64,000 nt of DNA from Bacteroidia bacterium (GCA_030430385.1 JAUIFO010000001.1:62001-126000); one strand, 5' to 3'. Counted from the first letter of the stretch, positions 24,672 through 34,335 are shown. The notes: generated by a model not told the origin, from the sequence alone. A program made the numbers and translations.

Positions 24672-26474
24672 TTGAATAATAACTTAAACTACGGCATAAT
24701 TGGCAATTGTAGAAGTGCGGCATTGATCTCTAAAACGGGTTCATTGGATTGGTGTTGTTTACCAGAATTTGATTCCTCTTCGGTTTTTGCAAAATTATTG
24801 GACGAAGATAAAGGTGGAAGCTTTGATATTTCAGTTGCAGATGAGTATAAAATTTCACAACAGTATCTCAAAAACACCTGTATATTAATCACGCGCTTTG
24901 AAACAGCATCTGATGCTTTTGAAGTCCATGATTTTATGCCTCGCTATAGAAAAGAGCATAAAAAATATTATGCGCCTCCAGAAGTTGTTCGTTATTTCAA
25001 ACTCATTAAAGGGGAACCTGAATTTAAGATTATCTACAATCCGAAATTAGAGTATGCTCTAGGAAATACTAGTACTTATATCAAGAGTGATTTTATAGTA
25101 AGTCTTACCGATAAGGAGAAATACGACACCCTGTTTTTATATACCAACTTTGACAAGGAAAAAGTTGTAGAAGGGGAACCGATAGTTTTGGAGAAAGATG
25201 GCTTTTGTCTTTTTGGCTATAATGAAAAATTGTTTTTACCTACAGTTGATACAATTAGTTTAGAGTTAGAGCGCACTAAAGTATATTGGCTCAATTGGAT
25301 GGAACGCACACCAACCTATAATCTGTATAACGATTATATTTCAAGAAGTGCTCTGACTTTAAAATTGCTCAGTTATGAAAAAACGGGAGCTGTTTTGGCT
25401 GCTGCTACGACCTCATTACCTGAAACTATTGGTGAAGTTAGAAATTGGGATTATCGATTCTGTTGGATTCGTGATGCGTCTATGGTAATTAAAGTGGTGT
25501 CTCATTTAGGACATAAACGCATGGCAAAACGCTATTTGCGATTTATCACAAACCTGATTCCAGATAAGGATGAAAAATTGCAAATTATGTATGGAATCAA
25601 TGGCGAAAAACAACTAACAGAAAATATACTGGACCATCTTGATGGTTATATGAGTTCAAAACCAGTTCGAATAGGTAATGCAGCTTATACCCAACGCCAA
25701 AACGATATCTACGGAATTTTAATGGATGTGATTCATCAGCAACTCACACAGTTTAGTACAGATATTGAAAATGGTGAAGAACTTTGGTCCATTACAAAGG
25801 GCATCGTTTGGGTTGTGAATAAGCATTGGAAAGAAGCCGATAAAGGTATTTGGGAATTTAGAACCGAAGATCGTCATTTCACTTTTTCAAAAGTGTTGTG
25901 TTGGGTTGCCGTTGACAAAGCCATTAAAGTGGCTGAAATTTTAGGGAAGACACACAAGAAAAATCAATGGCTAACCCTAGAAGAAGATATCCGAACAGAT
26001 ATTTTGGATCATGCCTGGAATGAGGATGTGCAAGCTTTTACACAAAGTTATGGTTCTACAGATTTAGATGCTTCAGTGTTGCTCATGGAGCCTTACGGAT
26101 TTATCGATGCTAGAGATCCAAAGTATGTGAGTACAGTTAAGGCTATTGAGAAAGAATTGAGTAATGATGGCTTATTGTATCGTTATAAAAACAAAGATGA
26201 TTTTGGATTGCCATCATCTTCCTTTACCATTTGTACATTTTGGTTTATCAATAGCTTGTTCAAAATTGGCGAAACCCAAAAGGCAAAATATATGTTTGAT
26301 CAACTCTTGAGTTACAGCAATCATTTAGGCCTTTTTAGTGAAGATATCGATTTTGAAACCAAACGTTTGTTAGGGAATTTCCCTCAAGCATATTCACACT
26401 TAGCATTGATAGAAACGGCAGTCAATTTGTCAAAAATAACTGAAGAAGAAAAGGTTAAAGAATATATAGGGTAA
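24672..26474 (+). CDS. Glycoside hydrolase family 15 (trehalase/glucoamylase-like)
   Basis: 600 residues. The start is TTG at 24672: no in-frame ATG lies between the stop at 24648 and the conserved N-terminus NYGIIGNCRSAALISKTGS, and an AAAAAAGA stretch just upstream can serve as ribosome site. GH15 features are SLDWCCLPEFDSSSVFA near 28, GEVRNWDYRFCWIRDASMV near 256 and LPSSSFTICTFWFINSLF near 515. Family members cleave alpha-glucosidic bonds, and several bacterial ones are trehalases. Divergence from otsAB favours trehalose breakdown, but the substrate is inference. Confidence 0.85.
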   Translation: MNNNLNYGIIGNCRSAALISKTGSLDWCCLPEFDSSSVFAKLLDEDKGGSFDISVADEYKISQQYLKNTCILITRFETASDAFEVHDFMPRYRKEHKKYYAPPEVVRYFKLIKGEPEFKIIYNPKLEYALGNTSTYIKSDFIVSLTDKEKYDTLFLYTNFDKEKVVEGEPIVLEKDGFCLFGYNEKLFLPTVDTISLELERTKVYWLNWMERTPTYNLYNDYISRSALTLKLLSYEKTGAVLAAATTSLPETIGEVRNWDYRFCWIRDASMVIKVVSHLGHKRMAKRYLRFITNLIPDKDEKLQIMYGINGEKQLTENILDHLDGYMSSKPVRIGNAAYTQRQNDIYGILMDVIHQQLTQFSTDIENGEELWSITKGIVWVVNKHWKEADKGIWEFRTEDRHFTFSKVLCWVAVDKAIKVAEILGKTHKKNQWLTLEEDIRTDILDHAWNEDVQAFTQSYGSTDLDASVLLMEPYGFIDARDPKYVSTVKAIEKELSNDGLLYRYKNKDDFGLPSSSFTICTFWFINSLFKIGETQKAKYMFDQLLSYSNHLGLFSEDIDFETKRLLGNFPQAYSHLALIETAVNLSKITEEEKVKEYIG

Positions 26475-26489
26475 GGGATAAGCTGATAT

Positions 26490-26963
26490 CTATGATTTCT
26501 TATAGTTGAATTTTACAATGTCAATCTCACCATTTTTATTTTCAATATCAACATAAACATTCATTTCATTGTCGCTTATTTTTTCAAAGGTCATACCTTC
26601 AAAAACCACTTTTGTAGCTGTGATCTCTTTGAGAGGAAAATCAACTGTTTCGTCTTTGGTTTCCCAGCCTTTAAGTTCGCTATTAAAGTGTTTTAATTGA
26701 AGCATAGGTGTGTCATTCACTTCTCTGATAATTTCAATTTCGTAGAACGAAACCTGTCCGTCATTAATCAATTTAAAAGTCGCCATCATCGAACCTCCAG
26801 AAGGAGTGCTCCAATTTTCTTCAGTTTGACCTCCAAAGGCTTCACCTTTCCAATTTCCAGCAATCCAAGCACAATTTTCAATTTTTGGTTCTAGTGTGGT
26901 TTCCGTTTGACCAAACAAATTGAAGCATAGTAATAACGATATAATATAAAGTGTTCTTTTCAT
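26490..26963 (-). CDS. DUF6265-like exported protein
   Basis: 157 residues. The signal peptide is YIISLLLCFNLFGQTE. The mature part has CAWIAGNWKGEAFGGQTEEN near 32 and SGGSMMATFKLINDGQVSFYE near 55, then a beta-rich region, a pattern I associate with DUF6265 (lipocalin-like, no known function). It ends 15 bases from the convergent GH15 gene and lies four bases after the TolB/SnoaL-like gene, so it is probably the second gene of a two-gene operon. Catalytic residues cannot be named. Confidence 0.7.
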   Translation of the reverse strand: MKRTLYIISLLLCFNLFGQTETTLEPKIENCAWIAGNWKGEAFGGQTEENWSTPSGGSMMATFKLINDGQVSFYEIEIIREVNDTPMLQLKHFNSELKGWETKDETVDFPLKEITATKVVFEGMTFEKISDNEMNVYVDIENKNGEIDIVKFNYKKS

Positions 26964-26967
26964 AGTC

Positions 26968-28245
26968 TTACTGCATAAAAGTGACTTTTACTATTTTACC
27001 ATTTTCAACTTCATAAATGGCAACAGCATTCAATATTTGTCCGTTAGCAGTTACTTGCTCCTCATCAATAACCTTGTTTTTGTACACAATTCTCTTTTTA
27101 ACATAAGCTCGTAAATCTGGAACACGCTCAAACCACGTTTGGTAACTTTTGCGCATGGCTTCTTTACCATCGGTTTGTAGTGTGTTAGGGTAAGCGTATA
27201 GTTTTACATCATCGGCATAATCCTTCATAAAAGCATCAATGTCTCTTGCGTTGTATGCTTCGAGATTTCTTTGAACAATGGTTTCAACATCTGAAGTGTT
27301 AGTATTGTTTTGGGTATTGGTGTTTGTATTATCTGAGGTGTTTTCAGACGTGTTTTCTTCAGTTTCTTGAGTAGATGTTTGCGGATTTACATTACCAGCA
27401 ATCAATAGTTTAGTGCCTTCAGCATTGACAGCTAAGCGCGTGATTTTAGTAATACCATTTACATCAAGATTGGCAACAGTTTTCCAGTTATTATCTCGCT
27501 GAAGACGTAATTTATAAAGAATATTATCCTTACCAGACAAAAGCGTTTTACTATCTAGCCAACAAATATCTTCAACACCTTCAATGGTATTTGCAATCAC
27601 TTTTGTAGCTCCAGTTTCAGGGTTCAAAGATTTAATTTGCCATTGGTTTTCATTCTCTTTGGAAATAAAACTCACCAGATTCGAACCAGGAATTTTATGA
27701 AATGATCGACCAACATTGGTAGCGTATTTTCTGTTTGTTCCTTCGGAAATGTTAGACGTATACAAGTTTAATTGTTCTCCTTCAATAACAGCTGAAACAA
27801 CAGTATGTTCATCAAACCAAGTGTAATAGGCTACAACTAAATCGGCAATCAACTCAGTAGATTCACCATTACTTCGGTTGTAACTGTATAAGCGTTGTGT
27901 TCCATCTTTATCTAATCGCACTGCAGAAATTTCGCTTTTATTTGGAATTTTCAGTGGTGTGTATTCGCCACCTTCAGTAAAATTCAACCATGTTTTTGAA
28001 TCATAACGCGTGTCGTATTTGGCAATATCTGTTTGTCCATTTCTAGTTGAAGAAAATAAAATATAGCGTTCACTCATAAAAGAAGGTTGGTTGTCATAAC
28101 CTTCATTATTTGAAATGTTCTTTCCGTTTTTTAATTCAATTTTTGAATTGTTATTGGTTAAATCGAATAGAAATATTTCAGTATTGTCTTGTGCAGAGAG
28201 TAGGAAAGCGGATAGTATAAAAATACCAGATAGTAACGTTTTCAT
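26968..28245 (-). CDS. Exported TolB-like propeller fused to SnoaL/NTF2-like domain
   Basis: 425 residues with a signal peptide (GIFILSAFLLSAQD). Residues about 45-290 look like WD40/TolB-type propeller blades (QPSFMSERYILFSSTRNGQTD, DICWLDSKTLLSGKDNILYKL). A Thr/Asn/Glu-rich linker follows (about 290-320). The C-terminal 105 residues are an NTF2/SnoaL-type pocket domain (IVQRNLEAYNARDIDAFMKDY near 322, GKEAMRKSYQTWFERVPDLRA near 355). The order suggests a fusion of two normally separate exported modules. The function is unknown. Confidence 0.72.
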   Translation of the reverse strand: MKTLLSGIFILSAFLLSAQDNTEIFLFDLTNNNSKIELKNGKNISNNEGYDNQPSFMSERYILFSSTRNGQTDIAKYDTRYDSKTWLNFTEGGEYTPLKIPNKSEISAVRLDKDGTQRLYSYNRSNGESTELIADLVVAYYTWFDEHTVVSAVIEGEQLNLYTSNISEGTNRKYATNVGRSFHKIPGSNLVSFISKENENQWQIKSLNPETGATKVIANTIEGVEDICWLDSKTLLSGKDNILYKLRLQRDNNWKTVANLDVNGITKITRLAVNAEGTKLLIAGNVNPQTSTQETEENTSENTSDNTNTNTQNNTNTSDVETIVQRNLEAYNARDIDAFMKDYADDVKLYAYPNTLQTDGKEAMRKSYQTWFERVPDLRAYVKKRIVYKNKVIDEEQVTANGQILNAVAIYEVENGKIVKVTFMQ

Positions 28246-28283
28246 AAGCGGAAATAATTATTTACTAAATATACTAAAATAAA

Positions 28284-28314
28284 AAAAGCCAATTCCGTTA
28301 GTGAATTGGCTTTT
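28284..28314 (-). terminator. Terminator of the fad operon
   Basis: Perfect 12-bp stem (28284-28295 with 28303-28314, arm AAAAGCCAATTC) with a seven-base loop. On the - strand it is followed by TTTTTTTATTTTA. It lies about 115 bases past the acyl-CoA dehydrogenase stop and just upstream of the next leftward gene. Confidence 0.85.
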
Positions 28315-28429
28315 GGTGTTTAAAAAATTTTGAATTAGCCTAAATTTTAAAAACAAACAGTCGTAATGAGCACAATCCAAATGTTATGGCTTAAAGATTG
28401 TGCCCAAATTGACTGAACAACTAAATAAA

Positions 28430-30232
28430 TTAGAAGCAGTATTTGTTTTCTGCTTTAACTTTTTCGGCAATTTCGTTTCTTAGGTCAACGATATCTGGAT
28501 AGTTTTGATATTTGGTAAAACGTTTAAGACCCATTAACATCATGCGTTGTTCATCACCTTCAGCAAACGAAATGATACTTTCTTTTCCTTTACCTTCAAC
28601 AATACTTACAGCATCATATAAGTATAACTTAGACATTGCTATTTGTACTTTTTGAGTGTCTTCACCAAAACGTTTTGCATTCTTTTCTGTTCTTAAAATG
28701 GTTGACTCTGCCATGTAAATTTCAATCAAGATATCAGCAGCAGCAATTAATAATTGTTGGTGCTCTTCTAAGTCTTGACCAAATTTTTGAACAGCAGCAC
28801 CAGCGACCATTAAGAAGACCTTTTTAAGTTTAGCGATCATTGCCTTTTCTTCAGAAAATAATTCAGAATAATCAGGAGTTTCAAATGAAGGAATTCCCAT
28901 TAATTCTTCTTGAACTTTCATAGCTGGACCTAACAAATCTACGTGACCACGCATGGCTTTTTTAACAAGCATACCAACAGAAAGCATTCTGTTGATCTCG
29001 TTGGTGCCTTCATAGATTCTTGCAATACGCGCATCTCTCCAAGCAGCTTCCATAGGTGTTTCTTCAGAGAATCCCATTCCACCAAAAATTTGAATACCTT
29101 CATCGGCACAGTTTTGAACATCTTCAGATACCGCAACTTTAAGGATAGAGCATTCAATAGCGTATTCTTCAACACCTTTTAACTCAGCTTCTTGATGTGA
29201 GTTACCAGAAGCTTCTCTTATAGTGATACGATCTTCAATATTTTTAGAAGCGCGATAGGTTGCAGATTCACCAGCATAAGCACTAGTCGCCATTTGTGCT
29301 AATTTTGTTTTGATAGCACCAAAATCTGCAATAGGAGTTTTAAACTGTTTTCTCTCGTTTGCATAATTTACAGCAGTTGTAAGGATACGACGTTGAGAAT
29401 CTAGACATGCAGCCGCTAATTTAATACGACCAACATTTAAGGCATTCATAGCAATTTTGAATCCGTTACCTCTTTCAGACAACATGTTTTCAACAGGAAC
29501 AATAGTGTCATTAAAGAACACTTGTCTAGTAGAACTCGCGCGAATTCCTAATTTGTGTTCTTCCTCACCAAGCGTAATACCATTTGAAGGATCATTTTCT
29601 ACGATAAATCCAGTAATGTTTTTATCATCTTCAATACGAGCAAATACGATAAATAACTTACAGAATCCAGCATTAGAGATCCACATTTTTTGACCGTTGA
29701 TCTTGTAAGATTTACCATCTTCGGTCAATTCAGCTGTGGTTTTTCCTGAGTTTGCATCAGAACCAGCTCCAGGTTCAGTTAAACAATAGGCACCAAACCA
29801 TTCTCCAGTGGCTAGTTTTGGAACATATTTTTGTTTTTGTTCTTCCGTTCCATATAAGGTAATTGGCATGGTACCGATACCTGTATGTGCACCAAAAGCA
29901 GTACTAAAAGATCCTGTTCCAGATGAAATGTAATCACAAGTCAATACTGTAGACACAAATCCCATTCCTAATCCGCCATAAGCTTCAGGTACAGCCACAC
30001 CTAAGAACCCTAATTGTCCAGCTTTTACCATACACTCTTCAGTAAAGGCATAGTCTTTTGCTTCAAAACGTTCTCTATGCGCAATGATTTCACGGTCATT
30101 AAATTCCATAACCGCATCTTTCATCATGTTTTGCTCTTCTGAAAAATCTTCAGGAGTAAATACATCTTCACATTTTGTTTCCTTCACAAGGAATTGTCCT
30201 CCACGAAGAATATCTTTTTCAATTGTGTCCAT
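28430..30232 (-). CDS. fadE: Acyl-CoA dehydrogenase (FadE-type)
   Basis: 600 residues. The ACAD core shows VAVPEAYGGLGMG near 78, AYCLTEPGAGSDANSG near 148 (FAD/substrate), KMWISNAGF near 182, ERKQFKTPIADF near 293 and QIFGGMGFSEETPMEAAWRD near 381. The catalytic Glu is likely Glu408 in RIYEGTNEINR. A C-terminal helical extension of about 170 residues resembles VLCAD/ACAD9-type enzymes. It catalyses the first step of beta-oxidation, the FAD-dependent desaturation of acyl-CoA. It is the last gene of the MarR-fadN-fadA-fadE run, with order and domains like the Bacillus fadNAE operon. Confidence 0.92.
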   Translation of the reverse strand: MDTIEKDILRGGQFLVKETKCEDVFTPEDFSEEQNMMKDAVMEFNDREIIAHRERFEAKDYAFTEECMVKAGQLGFLGVAVPEAYGGLGMGFVSTVLTCDYISSGTGSFSTAFGAHTGIGTMPITLYGTEEQKQKYVPKLATGEWFGAYCLTEPGAGSDANSGKTTAELTEDGKSYKINGQKMWISNAGFCKLFIVFARIEDDKNITGFIVENDPSNGITLGEEEHKLGIRASSTRQVFFNDTIVPVENMLSERGNGFKIAMNALNVGRIKLAAACLDSQRRILTTAVNYANERKQFKTPIADFGAIKTKLAQMATSAYAGESATYRASKNIEDRITIREASGNSHQEAELKGVEEYAIECSILKVAVSEDVQNCADEGIQIFGGMGFSEETPMEAAWRDARIARIYEGTNEINRMLSVGMLVKKAMRGHVDLLGPAMKVQEELMGIPSFETPDYSELFSEEKAMIAKLKKVFLMVAGAAVQKFGQDLEEHQQLLIAAADILIEIYMAESTILRTEKNAKRFGEDTQKVQIAMSKLYLYDAVSIVEGKGKESIISFAEGDEQRMMLMGLKRFTKYQNYPDIVDLRNEIAEKVKAENKYCF

Positions 30233-30257
30233 TTTTATAAATCGTATTAAGTTCTTT

Positions 30258-31448
30258 TTAGTTTAAAAATTCAAATATGCCACAAGCACCTTGACCTGTA
30301 CCAACACACATCGTAACAGCGCCATACTTTCCAGCCATGTTACGTTTGCGCATTTCATCAAACAGTTGTACCGAAAGTTTTGCTCCAGTACAACCAAGTG
30401 GATGTCCTAAAGCAATAGCACCACCATTAACGTTAATAATATCTGGATTTAAATTAAGCTCTCTTATAACTGCTAGAGATTGTGAAGCAAAGGCTTCATT
30501 TAATTCAATAAGTCCTAAATCGTCTTGCTTTAAACCAGCTTGACTTAAGGCTTTAGGAATGGCTTTAACAGGACCAATTCCCATAATTCGAGGTTCAACA
30601 CCTGCAGCTGCATAACTCACAAGTCTTGCAATAGGTTCAATGTTTAACTCTTTAACCAAGTCTTCACTCATTACCATAACAAAAGCAGCACCATCACTCA
30701 TTTGAGAAGAATTCCCAGCAGTGACACTTCCGCCTTGAGCAAATACAGCTCTTAACTTTGCTAAGGCTTCCATATTTGTCCCTTTTCTAGGACCTTCATC
30801 TTTGGTTACTGTATAAGACTTCGTCGCTTTTTTGCCATTTTCATCAATGTAAGTTTGATCTACAGTAATGGGAACAATTTGATCTTGAAAACGGTTTTCA
30901 GCTTGTGCTTTTAAGGCTTTCATGTGCGAGTTGTACGCAAATTCATCTTGGTCTTCACGAGAAACATTAAACTGATTAGCTACAGCTTCAGCAGTATTTC
31001 CCATTCCCCAATAATATTCTTCATGACCAGCTTTAACCGTGTCGTAATTTAGTTCTGGTTTAAAACCAGTCATTGGCACAGAACTCATACTTTCAGAACC
31101 ACCAGCAATGATGCAATCTGCCATTCCAGCTTGAATTTTTGCAGTAGCAATTCCAATAGTTTCAATTCCAGAAGAACAAAAACGGTTGACTGTCACTCCA
31201 GGTACATCGACACTGTTTAATCCAATTAAAGAGATAAATCTCGCCATATTTAAACCTTGAGAACCTTCAGGCATTGCATTTCCAACAATGACATCATCAA
31301 TTCTAGAGACATCAAGATTTGGAAGTTCTTTCATCATGTGCTGAATGGTTTCAGCACCTAATTCGTCAGCTCTTTTAAATCGGAAAACTCCTTTTGGCGC
31401 TTTTCCAACAGCTGTTCTGTATGCTTTTACGATATATGCTTGTTTCAT
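30258..31448 (-). CDS. fadA: Acetyl-CoA acyltransferase (3-ketoacyl-CoA thiolase)
   Basis: 396 residues, a normal length for thiolases. The nucleophile Cys91 lies in VNRFCSSGIETIG. NGGAIALGHPLGCTGAK (near 345) gives the active-site His, and MCVGTGQGACGIFEF near the end holds the second catalytic Cys. It cleaves 3-ketoacyl-CoA with CoA to acetyl-CoA in the last step of beta-oxidation. It starts four bases after the stop of the multifunctional enzyme gene and is followed 25 bases later by the acyl-CoA dehydrogenase, so the three form one pathway unit. Confidence 0.95.
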   Translation of the reverse strand: MKQAYIVKAYRTAVGKAPKGVFRFKRADELGAETIQHMMKELPNLDVSRIDDVIVGNAMPEGSQGLNMARFISLIGLNSVDVPGVTVNRFCSSGIETIGIATAKIQAGMADCIIAGGSESMSSVPMTGFKPELNYDTVKAGHEEYYWGMGNTAEAVANQFNVSREDQDEFAYNSHMKALKAQAENRFQDQIVPITVDQTYIDENGKKATKSYTVTKDEGPRKGTNMEALAKLRAVFAQGGSVTAGNSSQMSDGAAFVMVMSEDLVKELNIEPIARLVSYAAAGVEPRIMGIGPVKAIPKALSQAGLKQDDLGLIELNEAFASQSLAVIRELNLNPDIINVNGGAIALGHPLGCTGAKLSVQLFDEMRKRNMAGKYGAVTMCVGTGQGACGIFEFLN

Positions 31449-31452
31449 TTTT

Positions 31453-33861
31453 TTAGTTTCTTAATGGTTTTCCAGTTTTTAACATATGCTGAATACGTTC
31501 CAAAGTTTTACGTTCCGTACAAAGCGATAAGAACGCTTCACGCTCTAGATCTAGTAAGTATTGTTCACTAACTAAAGTTGGTTCTGATAAATCACCACCA
31601 GCCATAACGTAAGCTAATTTGTTGGCAATCTTTTGGTCGTGTTCACTAATGTAGTTACTTGCATTCATAGCATCTGTTCCTACTAAGAACATCCCAAGTG
31701 CTTGTTTACCAAGAACTTTAATATCATTTCGTTTTACTGGTTGTGTATAACCAGCATCAGCCATTAACTTAGCATAAGCTTTTGCCGTTGCAATTTGACG
31801 ATCTTTATTAACCACAACAACGTCTTTTCCTTTTTGAAGTACACCAAGATCAAACGCTTCATATGCTGAAGTCGCAACTTTAGCCATTCCAATAGTTAAG
31901 AAATATTCTTGAAGTACATTTAACTCAACATCGCCTTTTCTGAAGGTGTCTTGGGCACGTAATGCCATTTCTTTAGAACCTCCACCACCTGGAATCACAC
32001 CAACACCAAACTCTACTAAACCAATATAGGTTTCTGCAGCAGCAACTACTTTATCAGCATGCATTGATAGCTCACAACCACCACCAAGAGTCATTCCGTG
32101 AGGTGCTGAAATTGTTGGTATAGAGGAGTAGCGCATGCGCATCATTGAATCTTGGAAATATTTAATGGCCATATTCAATTCGTCATACTCTTGTTCGGCA
32201 GCCATCATGAATATCATACCAATGTTTGCACCAACCGAGAAGTTTGCAGCTTGGTTTCCTACAACCAAACCAGCAAAATCTTTCTCAGCGATATCGATAG
32301 CTTTGTTCAAACCAGCAAGCACATCACCTCCAATGGTATTCATTTTAGATTGGAACTCAACATTAAGAATGCCATCTCCTAAATCTTCAACCACAACTCC
32401 AGAGTTTTTAAAGACTTCATTAGATTTTCTGATATTATCTAATATGATGAAGCTATCTTGACCAGGAATTTTTTCTTGTGATTTTTTCGGAATATCATAA
32501 GCATAAGTTGCACCATCCTTCACTGTGTAGAACGACGTACTACCAGATGCTAACATTTCAGAAACCCAAGCGTTTGGTTCTAAACCTTCGGCTTTCATCA
32601 TTTCAATTCCTGCTTCAACACCAATAGCATCCCAAATTTGAAAAGGACCATGTTCCCATCCAAAACCAGCTTTCATTGCGTCATCGATCTTGTAGAGATC
32701 ATCAGTGATTTCAGGAATCCTGTTTGATACATAAGCAAATAATGCGGCAAAACTTTTTCTGTAAAATTCACCAGCTTTGTCTTTTCCTTTGACTAAAACT
32801 TTAAAGCGATCCACAACTTTGTCGATCGTTTTGGTTAATTCTAGTGTCGCAAATTTTGCACGTTGCTTCTCTCTGTATTCTAAAGTATTTAAATCAAGAG
32901 ATAAGATGTCTTTTTTACCTTCTTTAGAAACTGATTTTTTGTAAAAACCTTGTCCTGTTTTACTACCTAGCCATTTGTTTTCCATCATAGTATTGATGAA
33001 ATCTGGTAATTGGAATAGTTCATGGCGTTCGTCATTAGGACAGTTCTCTCTAATACCATTTGCCACATGAACCAAAGTGTCTAATCCAACAACATCTACA
33101 GTTCTGAAAGTCGCTGACTTAGGTCTGCCAATTACAGGTCCAGATAATTTATCGACTTCTTCAATAGTTAGATCGAGATCCTTTACAGTGTGGAATAAAC
33201 TCATAATGCTGAATATTCCAATTCTGTTTCCAATAAAAGCAGGTGTGTCTTTGGCAATTACTGAAGTTTTTCCAAGGAATTGTTCACCATAGCCATTCAA
33301 GAATTCTAAAACAGAAGCATCAGTTTTAGGACCAGGAATAATTTCAAACAGTTTTAAATAACGTGCAGGATTGAAGAAATGTGTTCCACAGAAATGTTTC
33401 TGAAAATCTTCACTACGACCTTCACTCATAAACTTGATAGGAATCCCAGAAGTGTTAGAAGTGATTAAAGTACCTGGCGTTCTATGTTGTTCTAATTTCT
33501 CGAAAACCTGTTGTTTGATATCCAGTCGTTCTACAACAACCTCCATGATCCAATCTACATCTTTAACCTTAGCAATATCATCTTCTAGGTTTCCTGTGGT
33601 AATTCTATTTTTAAATGAATTATGATAGAGTGGAGCTGGCTTTGATTTGATAGACGCTGTAAGCGCATCATTAACCAATCGGTTTCTAACAACTTTGTCG
33701 TCTAAGGTCAAGCCTTTAGCTTTTTCCTTGTCATTTAGTTCTCGAGGAACAATGTCTAATAATAAAACATCTACACCAATATTAGCAAAGTGGCAAGCGA
33801 TTCCGCTTCCCATAATTCCAGAACCAATAATGGCAATTTTGTTAATTCTTCGTTTACTCAT
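31453..33861 (-). CDS. fadN: 3-hydroxyacyl-CoA dehydrogenase / enoyl-CoA hydratase (FadN-type)
   Basis: 802 residues. The dehydrogenase comes first: NAD-binding IIGSGIMGSGIACHFAN at 10-26, CGTHFFNPARYLKLFEIIPG near 157, DTPAFIGNRIGIF near 205, and GFGWEHGPFQIWDAIG near 415. The hydratase half (about 490-700) has NQAANFSVGANIGMI near 538, LGGGCELSMHADKVV near 605 and VEFGVGVIPGGGGSKE near 625 with catalytic Glu residues. This domain order matches Bacillus FadN rather than E. coli FadB, whose order is reversed. It performs steps two and three of beta-oxidation. It begins one base after the MarR-type gene. Confidence 0.92.
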   Translation of the reverse strand: MSKRRINKIAIIGSGIMGSGIACHFANIGVDVLLLDIVPRELNDKEKAKGLTLDDKVVRNRLVNDALTASIKSKPAPLYHNSFKNRITTGNLEDDIAKVKDVDWIMEVVVERLDIKQQVFEKLEQHRTPGTLITSNTSGIPIKFMSEGRSEDFQKHFCGTHFFNPARYLKLFEIIPGPKTDASVLEFLNGYGEQFLGKTSVIAKDTPAFIGNRIGIFSIMSLFHTVKDLDLTIEEVDKLSGPVIGRPKSATFRTVDVVGLDTLVHVANGIRENCPNDERHELFQLPDFINTMMENKWLGSKTGQGFYKKSVSKEGKKDILSLDLNTLEYREKQRAKFATLELTKTIDKVVDRFKVLVKGKDKAGEFYRKSFAALFAYVSNRIPEITDDLYKIDDAMKAGFGWEHGPFQIWDAIGVEAGIEMMKAEGLEPNAWVSEMLASGSTSFYTVKDGATYAYDIPKKSQEKIPGQDSFIILDNIRKSNEVFKNSGVVVEDLGDGILNVEFQSKMNTIGGDVLAGLNKAIDIAEKDFAGLVVGNQAANFSVGANIGMIFMMAAEQEYDELNMAIKYFQDSMMRMRYSSIPTISAPHGMTLGGGCELSMHADKVVAAAETYIGLVEFGVGVIPGGGGSKEMALRAQDTFRKGDVELNVLQEYFLTIGMAKVATSAYEAFDLGVLQKGKDVVVVNKDRQIATAKAYAKLMADAGYTQPVKRNDIKVLGKQALGMFLVGTDAMNASNYISEHDQKIANKLAYVMAGGDLSEPTLVSEQYLLDLEREAFLSLCTERKTLERIQHMLKTGKPLRN

Positions 33862-33862
33862 C

Positions 33863-34318
33863 TTATTTTAAAGTGTGTTCTTTTTGATTGTATATTTTTT
33901 TATTAGAAATCATATTATTAATGATTTCAGCAACTTTATAAAAATTGTCTAACTGCTCTTCTGTTACATTTTTACGAATGGTTTCATTAAAGGTTAGTAC
34001 CTTTTCTCTAGAGTAAGCTCTTTTTTCTCTACCAAATTCTGTAAGATGAATCAATACGCCACGACCATCTTCAGGATTGGGTTTACGTTCAATAAGACCT
34101 TTCTCTTCCATAGTTTTTAATGTACGTGATAAGCTTGTCGCTTCCATACCCATTTTAGGACCTAAAGATGTTGAAGGTGTTCCGTTTTCAGGGTCGATAC
34201 TTAATAAAGCAAACCCTGTGGCCATTGTAGATCCAAATTGTGCGGCTTCCTCATTGTACATTTTATTAACAGCTAACCAAGTCGTTCTTAAAACGTAATC
34301 AATAGTTTTATCTTTCAT
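33863..34318 (-). CDS. MarR-family transcriptional regulator of the fad operon
   Basis: 151 residues with a winged-helix core: MGMEATSLSRTLKTMEEKGL (recognition helix, about 76-95), IERKPNPEDGRGVLIHLTE (wing, about 96-114) and flanking dimerisation helices. It is the first gene of the beta-oxidation operon and probably represses it in response to acyl-CoA or fatty acid, as other regulators of such operons do. A perfect 30-bp palindrome sits at 34346-34375, directly beside the predicted -7 box, and is the obvious operator for autoregulation. The ligand is not shown by the sequence. Confidence 0.88.
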   Translation of the reverse strand: MKDKTIDYVLRTTWLAVNKMYNEEAAQFGSTMATGFALLSIDPENGTPSTSLGPKMGMEATSLSRTLKTMEEKGLIERKPNPEDGRGVLIHLTEFGREKRAYSREKVLTFNETIRKNVTEEQLDNFYKVAEIINNMISNKKIYNQKEHTLK

Positions 34319-34335
34319 ATTGAAAAATTAGAATC

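Noticed and set aside
28370..28403. Inverted repeat GCACAATC ... GATTGTGC
   Set aside because: The 18-base loop and lack of a T-run make it a weak structure; a better terminator lies at 28284-28314.
32135..32461. 108-codon open frame antisense to fadN
   Set aside because: It is a complement of a strongly conserved hydratase region; no ribosome site or recognisable product.
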